Assembly (NCBI GenBank): GCA_022865365.1
Contig: JALHSW010000020.1
Span: 1 to 17,854, forward strand
Direction of reading: 5' to 3'
From: Acidimicrobiia bacterium
GTDB taxonomy: Bacteria > Actinomycetota > Acidimicrobiia > IMCC26256 > PALSA-555
DNA length: 17,854 nt
In this document: piece after piece, positions 1 to 5,644 of the stretch
Numbering within the stretch: position 1 is the first letter of the stretch
How the letters are laid out: each line of letters starts with the position of its first letter
Position numbers and translations under genes: made by a program
Notes under the pieces: model-generated
Databases searched by the model: none
What the model was told of the DNA's origin: nothing
Seen by the model: the letters and a program-made list of their open reading frames with translations, nothing else

Positions 1-311
1 CGCACCATCTCGACGGCCGGGCCCGCCGCACCCGCGATGGCGATCCCGGAGAAGTCGTCGGCCGGGAACACCTTCTCGATGCGGCGACTCGCGATGGCCA
101 TCCCTGTGGTCGCCCGCCGGTCACCCGCCAACACCACGCCACCGGCGAACCGGATCGCGACGACGGTGGTGCCGTGGAGGATCTCGGGAATCGCCGAGCT
201 CAGGTCGCCCGCGCTCGGCGCCGCCTCGGGTGCTACCCGACGCAACAGATCATGGAAGGACGCCCCAGGATCGGATCCCGACGCGAAGAACGGAAGCGGC
301 GATTCGCTCAT
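1..311 (-). CDS. prcB: 20S proteasome beta subunit, 3' end cut off by window edge
   Basis: This is the N-terminal 103 codons of the catalytic beta subunit of the actinobacterial 20S core particle, which degrades pupylated proteins in the cytoplasm. The start is ATG at 311. A propeptide of about 47 residues precedes His-Gly-Thr-Thr-Val-Val; autocleavage after Gly47 would expose Thr48 as the N-terminal nucleophile (Thr1). Counting from Thr48, the other two catalytic residues fall where the family needs them: Asp64 (Asp17) in AGDRRAT and Lys80 (Lys33) in RIEK. The reading ends in AIAGAAGPAVEMVR at the window edge. The gene lies 27 nt downstream of the endonuclease VII-like gene, in the same direction as pup, dop and arc. 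A TAGGCT hexamer lies 10 nt before the ATG, so it may have its own promoter. PrcA would be expected to follow outside the window. Confidence 0.96.
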   Translation of the reverse strand, partial: MSESPLPFFASGSDPGASFHDLLRRVAPEAAPSAGDLSSAIPEILHGTTVVAIRFAGGVVLAGDRRATTGMAIASRRIEKVFPADDFSGIAIAGAAGPAVEMV

Positions 312-321
312 CAAGGGCGAA

Positions 322-327
322 AGCCTA
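322..327 (-). promoter_or_regulatory. Possible -10 element for prcB
   Basis: TAGGCT on the minus strand, 10 nt upstream of the prcB ATG and inside the 27-nt gap after the endonuclease stop. It is the same hexamer as the dop -10. The spacing is longer than the 6 nt seen at the five leaderless candidates, so transcription would start a few bases before the ATG. A TTG codon sits directly before the ATG. No -35 is evident. Confidence 0.35.
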
Positions 328-338
328 CCCCGACCCCT

Positions 339-767
339 TCACGAGCCCCGTGCCCGATTGACGGTGAGGTCGTGCAGATCATCGTTGCGAACGAGGTACC
401 CGACCGCGTTCGACAACGCATCCGCGTCGTCCCGGAACTGCCCCAGCCCGCCATTGCAGTTGAAGCAGAGCACGCCACGGACCTTCCCCGTCACATGGTC
501 GTGATCAACCTGCTCGGGACCTTGACGCCCACAGATCGGACACACGCGGCCCTGCGCTTCGATCAACGCCTCGACCTCGTCGGCACCGATGCCGTACCGG
601 CGCTTCAGGTGGTAGTGCCGCGAGCCTCCGTAGAGCCGCTCGCGCGTCTCGCGGCAGCGGGCATTGTGACACGGCTTGCAGTACGCGTGGCGGCCGTCGC
701 GCATCCGCCGATTGCGTGGGAACTCCTCCGGAGGCTTCCACTCGCGACAATCCGGGCAGCGCTTCAT
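339..767 (-). CDS. HNH/endonuclease VII-like zinc protein in the proteasome operon
   Basis: A 142-residue protein with two zinc-binding parts. The N-terminal part has CPDC (Cys4, Cys7) and CKPC (Cys30, Cys33). The C-terminal part is a recombination endonuclease VII-type HNH (beta-beta-alpha metal) domain: CPIC (76-79), DHDH (88-91), then CFNCN (101-105) followed by GGLGQF. The Asp-His-Asp-His and Cys-x-x-Cys-Asn pattern is characteristic of the T4 endonuclease VII-like family, which cleaves branched or mismatched DNA; whether this member cuts DNA is not known. It lies between pup and prcB on the same strand. The ATG at 767 has no ribosome binding site but has a TACGAT hexamer exactly 6 nt upstream, suggesting a leaderless transcript. 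I recall similar genes in other actinobacterial proteasome loci, so this is probably a conserved neighbour and not a recent insertion. Confidence 0.88.
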   Translation of the reverse strand: MKRCPDCREWKPPEEFPRNRRMRDGRHAYCKPCHNARCRETRERLYGGSRHYHLKRRYGIGADEVEALIEAQGRVCPICGRQGPEQVDHDHVTGKVRGVLCFNCNGGLGQFRDDADALSNAVGYLVRNDDLHDLTVNRARGS

Positions 768-773
768 GACGCG

Positions 774-779
774 ATCGTA
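774..779 (-). promoter_or_regulatory. Leaderless-type -10 for the endonuclease VII-like gene
   Basis: TACGAT on the minus strand, followed by 6 nt (CGCGTC) and then the ATG at 767. This matches the TAnnnT-N6-start geometry of leaderless promoters. There is no Shine-Dalgarno sequence in front of the ATG. No clear -35 is visible; the place where it would lie overlaps one arm of the inverted repeat at 797-830. Confidence 0.6.
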
Positions 780-796
780 CGGGTGGGGTGCGACAG

Positions 797-830
797 CTAC
801 GTCCGAGGTTCGAAGGAGGTTTGGACGTAG
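797..830. repeat. 8-bp inverted repeat between pup and the endonuclease gene
   Basis: Perfect arms CTACGTCC (797-804) and GGACGTAG (823-830) with an 18-nt loop. It begins two bases after the pup stop codon and ends 17 nt upstream of the endonuclease -10. It could be an operator for the endonuclease promoter or an RNA hairpin that protects or attenuates the pup transcript. No T-run follows in the minus direction, so a simple intrinsic terminator is less likely. Confidence 0.5.
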
Positions 831-831
831 G

Positions 832-1029
832 TCACTGGCCCCCTTTTTGTACGTACGATTTCACGAACTCCTCCGCGTTGTCTTCGAGGACCTCGTCGAT
901 CTCGTCGAGGAGGTCGTCGAGCTCGCCCTTGAGCTTCTCGCCGTGCTCACTGGGCGAGGTCCTGACCTCCGTCCCCTCGTCGACGCGCTCCTTCGGAGCC
1001 GGTCGCTGCTTGCGCTGCTGCTCGGGCAT
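832..1029 (-). CDS. pup: Prokaryotic ubiquitin-like protein Pup
   Basis: Pup is the small, largely disordered tag that PafA ligates to lysines of target proteins and that ARC recognises before degradation. This one has 65 residues, close to the family norm: a Gln/Lys/Arg-rich start, a very acidic helical middle (ELDDLLDEIDEVLEDNAEEF) that binds the ARC coiled coil, and the invariant C-terminal YVQKGGQ. The last residue is Gln, not Glu, so Dop must deamidate it before ligation. The start ATG at 1029 is preceded by a strong GGGAGGG ribosome binding site (1038-1044) with 8-nt spacing. It lies 40 nt downstream of dop and upstream of the endonuclease VII-like gene. Identification is secure from the tail and the neighbours. 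Confidence 0.98.
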   Translation of the reverse strand: MPEQQRKQRPAPKERVDEGTEVRTSPSEHGEKLKGELDDLLDEIDEVLEDNAEEFVKSYVQKGGQ

Positions 1030-1037
1030 GCGGGTGA

Positions 1038-1044
1038 CCCTCCC
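1038..1044 (-). promoter_or_regulatory. Ribosome binding site of pup
   Basis: GGGAGGG on the minus strand, 8 nt before the pup ATG. It contrasts with the upstream gene dop, which has no ribosome binding site, and suggests pup is translated from a leadered, probably polycistronic, message. Confidence 0.7.
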
Positions 1045-1069
1045 TGGGGGACGATTCAGATCGACAGAC

Positions 1070-2572
1070 TCACGTTGACAGGCGAGCGACGAGCTCGGCT
1101 GGCGTGCTCACAGTGGCGAACAACTCCTCGACGTGCTCCCGGCTTCCCCGGAGCGGCTCCATCATCGGGATCCGCTTCAGGGGGTCAGAGCCCACGTCGA
1201 GGATGATGCTGTCCCAGTTTGCCGCGACCACGGCGTCGGGCCAGCGCGCGAGGCAGCCGCCGCGGAAGTACGCCCGGGTGGTCTCGGGTGGATCGGTGGT
1301 GGCCGACATCACGTCGGCCTCGTCGAGGAGCCGCTCGATCTTGCCGGCGCGCACGAGCCGCTCGTAGAGCGAGCGGTCGGGTCGCACGTCGCTGTACTGC
1401 AGATCGAGGAGCGCGAGCTTCGGGTCGCTCCACGCCAACCCGTCGCGCCCGACGTAGGCGCCGAGGAGCGAGAGCTTCGTGACCCAGTCGAGCTGGCCAT
1501 CGAGCGTCGACGGATCGTGTTCCAGCGCCGTGAGCACCGACTCCCAACGACCGAGCACTGCGCCGCCGACGTCGGGGCCACCGCACATCGCGAGACCGGT
1601 CTCGTCGGCATACTTCTGCGCGAGCCGGAGATACTCCCACTGCAGCTCGACCGCGGTCATCCGGGAGCCGTCGGCCAGCTCGACCGTCGCCTTGCAGGTC
1701 GGGTCGTGCGACACGACACGCATCGCGGCGACGGGACCGGAGACGGAGAAGTCCTTGCGACCACCCGCGTTCTCGAAGAAGTCGTCTTCGACCATCGCGA
1801 GCACGATCGCAGTGGTGCCAACCTTCAGAAACGTGGCGACCTCGCAGAGGTTCGCGTCACCGGCGATCACGTGCAGTCGCCGGTAGAGCTGCGGGTCGGC
1901 ATGCGGTTCATCACGCGTGTTCACGATCGGGCGCTTGAGCGTGGTCTCGAGTCCGACCTCTTCCTCGAAGAAGTCGGCGCGCGAGCTGATCTGGTAGTCG
2001 ACGGGTGCAGCACCGTTCTCGGAACCGACCTTGCCGGCGCCCGTGAACACCTGGCGGGTCACGAACCACGGGAGGAGGTGACGCACGAGCGTCGCAAACG
2101 GGAGCGCCCGGTCGACGAGGTAGTTCTCGTGCGTGCCGTAGCTGTTGCCCTTGCCGTCGGAGTTGTTCTTGTAGACGACGACCTCCTGGCCCGGCTCGAT
2201 CAGGCTCCGGGCCGCGAGCATCGAGCGGGCGAGGACCCGCTCCCCCGCCTTGTCGGCGAGCACGAGCTCGAGGGCGTCGGAGCACTCCGGCGTGGAGTAC
2301 TCGGGGTGGGCGTGATCGACGTAGTAGCGGGCCCCATTGGTGAGGACCGTGTTGACGAGATGCGTCTCGATCTCGGGCGGCTGCGCCCCGGCGCGGCGCT
2401 CGCCGCGCGCATCGACACCGGGCGATTCGTCCTCGAAGTCCCATCCGACCTTGTGGTGCTCGACGTAGCCGTTGATCAGGACCGACGAGGCCAGCACCGG
2501 GTTGGGATCGGCCGCGCCACGCAGCACGACGCCGTACTCCGTCTCGATACCACACACCTTGGGAACGGCCAC
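1070..2572 (-). CDS. dop: Pup deamidase/depupylase Dop
   Basis: Dop converts the C-terminal Gln of Pup to Glu and also removes Pup from substrates. It belongs to the carboxylate-amine ligase/glutamine synthetase-like fold shared with PafA. The 500-residue length is right for the family. Visible landmarks are the nucleotide/metal-binding start GIETEYG (8-14), the catalytic Asp86 in YYVDHAHPEYS, the NNSDGKGNSYGTHENY segment, and HVIAGDANLCE. The insertion after GWDFEDESPG, absent from PafA, supports Dop over the ligase. The start is GTG at 2572; an in-frame TAG 12 nt upstream leaves no alternative. There is no ribosome binding site, and TAGGCT lies exactly 6 nt upstream, so it is probably leaderless. 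It lies 71 nt downstream of arc and 40 nt upstream of its substrate gene pup. Confidence 0.96.
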   Translation of the reverse strand: MAVPKVCGIETEYGVVLRGAADPNPVLASSVLINGYVEHHKVGWDFEDESPGVDARGERRAGAQPPEIETHLVNTVLTNGARYYVDHAHPEYSTPECSDALELVLADKAGERVLARSMLAARSLIEPGQEVVVYKNNSDGKGNSYGTHENYLVDRALPFATLVRHLLPWFVTRQVFTGAGKVGSENGAAPVDYQISSRADFFEEEVGLETTLKRPIVNTRDEPHADPQLYRRLHVIAGDANLCEVATFLKVGTTAIVLAMVEDDFFENAGGRKDFSVSGPVAAMRVVSHDPTCKATVELADGSRMTAVELQWEYLRLAQKYADETGLAMCGGPDVGGAVLGRWESVLTALEHDPSTLDGQLDWVTKLSLLGAYVGRDGLAWSDPKLALLDLQYSDVRPDRSLYERLVRAGKIERLLDEADVMSATTDPPETTRAYFRGGCLARWPDAVVAANWDSIILDVGSDPLKRIPMMEPLRGSREHVEELFATVSTPAELVARLST

Positions 2573-2578
2573 AAATCC

Positions 2579-2584
2579 AGCCTA
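2579..2584 (-). promoter_or_regulatory. Leaderless-type -10 for dop
   Basis: TAGGCT on the minus strand, then GGATTT (6 nt), then the GTG start at 2572. The TAG of the hexamer is also an in-frame stop, which fixes the start codon. No -35 is recognisable. It implies that dop and pup can be transcribed independently of arc. Confidence 0.6.
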
Positions 2585-2643
2585 GATGCGCGAGGTGCCC
2601 CGACGAGCCCAAGGGTGCCTCGCCAGAGCGCGGACGAGGCCGG

Positions 2644-4398
2644 TCAGAGGTACTGGCCCGTGGTGACGCGCTCGATCTGACGCCCGCCCGTGGCCTCGTC
2701 GCCCTCTGACATCAGGGTTCGCACATAGACGATGCGCTCGCCCTTCTTCCCCGAGATCTTCGCCCAGTCGTCGGGGTTGGTCGTGTTCGGCAGGTCCTCG
2801 TGCTCGCGGAACTCCTGGGTGATCGACGCGACGAGGTCCTGCGTCGAGATCCCCTTGGCGCCACCGTCGATCAGACGCTTGATGGAGAGCTTCTTGGCGC
2901 GCCGGACGATGTTCTCGATCATGGCACCCGACGAGAAGTCCTTGAAGTACAGGACCTCCTTGTCGCCATGCTGGTAGGTGACCTCGAGGAACCGATTCTC
3001 GTCGTCGCCGGCGTACATGCGGGCGACGGCCGCATCGATCATCAGCTCGATGGCGCCGTCGGGACCGCCACCTGCCGCGGTCTCCTCGTCGGAGAGTGGC
3101 AGCTCGGTCGTGAGGTACTGCCGGAAGATCTGCGCCGCGGCCTCTTCGCCGGGTCGATCGATCTTGATCTTCACGTCCAGGCGACCGGGGCGCAGGATCG
3201 CCGGGTCGATCAGGTCTTCGCGGTTCGACGCGCCGATAACGATCACATTCTTGAGGCTCTCGACGCCGTCGATCTCCGCGAGGAGCTGCGGGACGATCGT
3301 GCTCTCCATGTCGGACGAGATGCCCGTTCCACGCGTGCGGAACAGCGAGTCCATCTCGTCGAAGAACACGATGACCGGCACGCCTTCTTCGGACTTCTCG
3401 CGTGCACGTTGGAAGATCAACCGGATCTGGCGCTCGGTCTCACCGACGTACTTGTTGAGCAGCTCGGGACCCTTGATGTTCAAGAAGTACGAGCGTGTCG
3501 AGGCATCCCCGGTCTTTTCGGCGACGCGCTTCGCGAGCGAGTTCGCGACCGCCTTCGCGATCAGCGTCTTGCCGCATCCGGGCGGACCGTAGAGCAGGAT
3601 GCCCTTGGGCGGCTGCAGCTGGTGCTCGTGGAACAGGTCGGCGTAGAGGTACGGCAGCTCGACCGCGTCCTGAATCGCCTCGATCTGGTCATCGAGGCCG
3701 CCGACGTCGGCGTAGGTGACGTCGGGGACCTCCTCGAGCACGAGCTCCTCCACTTCGGGGCGGGGCAAGCGCTCCACCACCAGGCCCGACCGCGTGTCCA
3801 TCAGGAGATGGTCGCCCGAGCGGAGCCGCTCGCCGATCAGCGCTCCCGCGAGCTCGCAGACTCGCTCCTCGTCGGCGCGGCCCACCACGAGGACACGGCG
3901 CTTGTCGTGGAGCATCTCCTTGATCACGACGACCTCGCCCGCGATCTCCAAGCCGCGGGTGAGGACGACGTTCAGCGACTCGTTGAGGGCGACCTCTTGC
4001 CCGCGCTCGAGCACGTCGACGTCGACGTCAGGGTGCGCCGACACGCGCATCTTGCGGCCGGCGGTGAAGATGTCCACCGTCCCGTCCTCGTTCGCGCCGA
4101 GGAAGGTGCCGTAGGCCGACGGCGGCATCGTGAGCTTCTCGACCTCCTCGCGCAGTGCCGCGATGTGCTCGCGTGCCTCGCGCAGGGTGGCAGAAAGCCG
4201 CTCGTTGTGGGAGACGGCCTGGGCGAGCTGGCCCTTGGCCTCGAGCAGGCGCTCTTCGAGGGTCCGAACGCGTTTGGGCGCGTCCTGCAGGCGGCGGCGC
4301 AGAACCACCACCTCTTCCTCGAGGGCCTTGGCCTGAGCCTGGAGCTCTCCGACCTGGCGTTCGTACTCGGCGAGGCGCCGCTCGTGCTCCTCGGCCAC
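2644..4398 (-). CDS. arc: Proteasome-associated AAA ATPase ARC (Mpa)
   Basis: ARC/Mpa is the hexameric unfoldase that binds Pup and feeds substrates into the 20S core. The protein has 584 residues. Residues 1-90 form a heptad-rich coiled coil that receives Pup; about 95-215 form the double OB domain. The AAA module follows, with Walker A GPPGCGKT (271-278), Walker B VIVFFDE (342-348) and arginine-finger region ILRPGRLD (401-408). The C-terminus ends Gly-Gln-Tyr-Leu, the penultimate-Tyr motif that docks on the core particle. I chose the GTG at 4398 because AGGAGGT lies 5 nt before it and the coiled coil begins there; the frame is open 24 codons further upstream, but that part is Gly/Pro/Arg-rich and unlike the family. 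It is the first gene of the proteasome cluster and is divergent from the ferredoxin gene. Confidence 0.96.
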   Translation of the reverse strand: MAEEHERRLAEYERQVGELQAQAKALEEEVVVLRRRLQDAPKRVRTLEERLLEAKGQLAQAVSHNERLSATLREAREHIAALREEVEKLTMPPSAYGTFLGANEDGTVDIFTAGRKMRVSAHPDVDVDVLERGQEVALNESLNVVLTRGLEIAGEVVVIKEMLHDKRRVLVVGRADEERVCELAGALIGERLRSGDHLLMDTRSGLVVERLPRPEVEELVLEEVPDVTYADVGGLDDQIEAIQDAVELPYLYADLFHEHQLQPPKGILLYGPPGCGKTLIAKAVANSLAKRVAEKTGDASTRSYFLNIKGPELLNKYVGETERQIRLIFQRAREKSEEGVPVIVFFDEMDSLFRTRGTGISSDMESTIVPQLLAEIDGVESLKNVIVIGASNREDLIDPAILRPGRLDVKIKIDRPGEEAAAQIFRQYLTTELPLSDEETAAGGGPDGAIELMIDAAVARMYAGDDENRFLEVTYQHGDKEVLYFKDFSSGAMIENIVRRAKKLSIKRLIDGGAKGISTQDLVASITQEFREHEDLPNTTNPDDWAKISGKKGERIVYVRTLMSEGDEATGGRQIERVTTGQYL

Positions 4399-4610
4399 GT
4401 GCCACCTCCTCCCGGGGCTACCCGGGCCTCGCGCGGACCTTACACCGGGCTCCTGGCCGCACTCGGGCACGTTCTTGACTCAGATTTTCCCCGCCGAGGC
4501 TGGAGAAAGAGATCTGGTTCGTCTACGCTCAACGCCATACGCCGCACTGCGCGGCACCGATCCGACGAGTTCGACGGCCATGATTCGACGGCCACGAGGA
4601 GATGCCCACC
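4399..4610. other. Divergent intergenic region between arc and the ferredoxin gene
   Basis: This is the longest gene-free stretch in the window (about 210 nt). It holds the arc ribosome binding site and hairpin. A TGTAAGGT stretch on the minus strand near 4440 could be an arc -10. On the plus strand, TGGAGA (4501-4506), 17 nt and TACGCT (4524-4529) make a weak sigma-70-like promoter for the ferredoxin gene. GAGGAG (4596-4601) is the ferredoxin ribosome binding site. I see no clear operator palindrome. Confidence 0.4.
4404..4426 (-). promoter_or_regulatory. arc ribosome binding site with adjacent hairpin
   Basis: AGGAGGT (4404-4410, minus strand) lies 5 nt before the GTG start of arc and decides that start. 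Directly upstream, two CCCGGG blocks separated by 4 nt (4411-4416 and 4421-4426) can pair into a 6-bp hairpin touching the ribosome binding site. It could affect translation initiation, but a structure this short in GC-rich DNA may be fortuitous. Confidence 0.5.
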
Positions 4611-4847
4611 ATGAAGGTCTGGATCGACCAGGACCTCTGCACCGGTGACGGCCTCTGCGAAGAGATCGCGCCCGACGTGTTCACGCTGCTCGACGACGGG
4701 CTTGCCTACGTCAAGGAAGGCTCGAAGGTCTTCAGCGACCCGGGTGGCGCCGAGGGCCTGGCCAACATCCCCGACGGCCAGCTCGACGCCGTCGTGGAGT
4801 CGGCCGAGGAGGGTCCGGGCGAGTGCATCTTCATCGAGGCCGACTGA
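4611..4847 (+). CDS. Small three-cysteine ferredoxin, probably [3Fe-4S]
   Basis: A 78-residue acidic ferredoxin-like electron carrier. The cluster ligands visible are Cys10 and Cys16 in CTGDGLC and Cys72 in GPGECIF. The Cys-x5-Cys...Cys pattern with no fourth cysteine fits a single [3Fe-4S] cluster. The usual Pro after the last Cys is replaced by Ile. I chose ATG 4611 over ATG 4602 because GAGGAG (4596-4601) is 9 nt from the former and touches the latter, and MKVWIDQDLC is the typical family start. Such ferredoxins often serve cytochrome P450s, but no P450 gene is in this window. It is transcribed away from arc; as I recall, ferredoxin-arc adjacency occurs in other actinobacteria. It ends in a strong terminator hairpin, so it is probably monocistronic. 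Confidence 0.88.
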   Translation: MKVWIDQDLCTGDGLCEEIAPDVFTLLDDGLAYVKEGSKVFSDPGGAEGLANIPDGQLDAVVESAEEGPGECIFIEAD

Positions 4848-4873
4848 CGTCGGCGCACGTGCACGCTCCGACC

Positions 4874-4910
4874 CGCCCCGGTGTTGCGCACTCGCGACGC
4901 CGGGGCGTTT
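4874..4910 (+). terminator. Strong hairpin terminator after the ferredoxin gene
   Basis: A fifteen-pair stem (4874-4888 with 4893-4907) with a CACT loop. All positions pair; two of them are T-G wobbles. TTT follows directly. The stem begins about 26 nt after the ferredoxin stop. The T-tract is short, but the stem is the strongest in the window. It insulates the haemolysin III gene from ferredoxin transcription. Confidence 0.75.
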
Positions 4911-4930
4911 CGCGCTCGGTTCCGGGCACC

Positions 4931-4950
4931 ATGTTACCGACTGGTAACAT
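4931..4950. promoter_or_regulatory. Operator-like palindrome at the haemolysin III promoter
   Basis: Perfect 8-bp arms ATGTTACC (4931-4938) and GGTAACAT (4943-4950) around GACT. It ends 6 nt before the start codon and overlaps the proposed -10. The size and symmetry suit a dimeric helix-turn-helix repressor; the TTACC-N4-GGTAA core resembles TetR-family operators. A bound protein would block the promoter. No regulator gene is adjacent, so the binding protein would be encoded elsewhere. Confidence 0.65.
4945..4950 (+). promoter_or_regulatory. Leaderless-type -10 for the haemolysin III gene
   Basis: TAACAT, then CTCGGC (6 nt), then ATG at 4957. It forms most of the right arm of the palindrome. 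TAA is an in-frame stop, which fixes the start. There is no ribosome binding site. No -35 is recognisable. Confidence 0.6.
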
Positions 4951-4956
4951 CTCGGC

Positions 4957-5616
4957 ATGAGCGCCTCGCAGCCACCGCACCTCGCGACGAAGCCGCTGCT
5001 GCGCGGCGTGAGCCACCAGTGGGGCGCGATCGCCTTCGGAATCCTCGGGCTCGTCCTGATCCTGAACACGCCCGCGTCGGGTCGCCTGTCGGTGCTGGTC
5101 TACGTGATGTGCATCACCACCATGCTCGGGACCAGCGCGCTGTACCACCGCGTCCCGTGGGGCGAGGCCGCGAACGCGCGCATGCAGAAGGCCGATCACA
5201 CCGGGATCTTCCTCGCCATCGCAGGGACGTACACCCCGATCGCGATCATCGCGCTCGACGGATGGATCCAGTGGACGCTCATCGTGCCGATCTGGGTCCT
5301 CGCGGTCACGGGCATCACGCTCGAATGGTTGCCCTTCAAGCCACCCCGCGGGTACGTGACCGCGGTCTACATCAGCATGGGGTGGATCGCAGTGATCGCG
5401 TTGCCGGCGGTCTGGAACGAGCTCGGTCCGACCGGGTTCGCGCTCCTGTTCGGTGGTGGCCTCCTGTACACCGTCGGCGCGTTCGTGCACGCCTTCAAGT
5501 GGCCCGACCCGTGGCCCCGCGTGTTCGGGTTCCACGAGATCTGGCACGTCTTCGTGCTCACGGCTGCAGCACTGCACTTCGCGTGCATCGCGTTCGTCGT
5601 GGTACCGCTCGCCTGA
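4957..5616 (+). CDS. Haemolysin III / PAQR-family membrane protein
   Basis: A 219-residue integral membrane protein with about seven hydrophobic segments, the normal size for the bacterial haemolysin III (YqfA/PAQR) family. The conserved metal-site signature is present: SALYH (His64), ADHTGIFLAIAGTYTP (Asp80, His81) and FHEIWH (His193, His197), followed by AALHF. Family members are relatives of adiponectin receptors and are thought to be zinc-dependent hydrolases acting within the membrane. Despite the name, a haemolytic role is not implied. The ATG at 4957 has no ribosome binding site and directly follows a TAACAT -10 inside an operator-like palindrome, so expression is probably repressor-controlled from a leaderless mRNA. 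It is convergent with the MarP-like gene, 28 nt apart, and looks monocistronic. Confidence 0.93.
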   Translation: MSASQPPHLATKPLLRGVSHQWGAIAFGILGLVLILNTPASGRLSVLVYVMCITTMLGTSALYHRVPWGEAANARMQKADHTGIFLAIAGTYTPIAIIALDGWIQWTLIVPIWVLAVTGITLEWLPFKPPRGYVTAVYISMGWIAVIALPAVWNELGPTGFALLFGGGLLYTVGAFVHAFKWPDPWPRVFGFHEIWHVFVLTAAALHFACIAFVVVPLA

Positions 5617-5633
5617 CGTCGCGGCGCGGCGTC
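5615..5633 (+). terminator. Possible hairpin terminator after the haemolysin III gene
   Basis: An 8-bp stem GACGTCGC/GCGGCGTC (one T-G wobble) with a GGC loop, starting in the stop codon. No T-run follows. It lies in the 28-nt convergent gap with the MarP-like gene. On the opposite strand the wobble becomes a mismatch, so it suits the plus strand better. Confidence 0.35.
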
Positions 5634-5644
5634 GGACCACCGCA

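Noticed and set aside
339..767. HNH gene as a homing endonuclease or mobile-element cargo
   Set aside because: No intron or intein boundaries, no flanking repeats, base composition like its neighbours, and neat placement in the operon.
2590..2623. Hairpin in the arc-dop gap considered as the arc terminator
   Set aside because: GCGAGG/CCTCGC and CCC/GGG arms pair, but in the minus-strand RNA two positions between them mismatch, the loop is 12 nt and no U-run follows. It is recorded only as a weak possibility.
1133..2680. Long open frame on the plus strand opposite dop (515 codons)
   Set aside because: It is antisense to a fully conserved dop, and its composition (Arg, Val, Glu, Asp-rich, no domains) is typical of a mirror frame in GC-rich coding DNA.
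4399..4470. 24-codon N-terminal extension of arc
   Set aside because: The AGGAGGT at 4404-4410 and the onset of the coiled coil point to GTG 4398; the extension is Gly/Pro/Arg-rich and lies over the ribosome binding site.
2800..4614. Long open frame on the plus strand opposite arc (604 codons)
   Set aside because: Antisense to arc, low-complexity acidic/Arg/Leu-rich sequence without motifs, and it runs through the divergent promoter region into the ferredoxin start.
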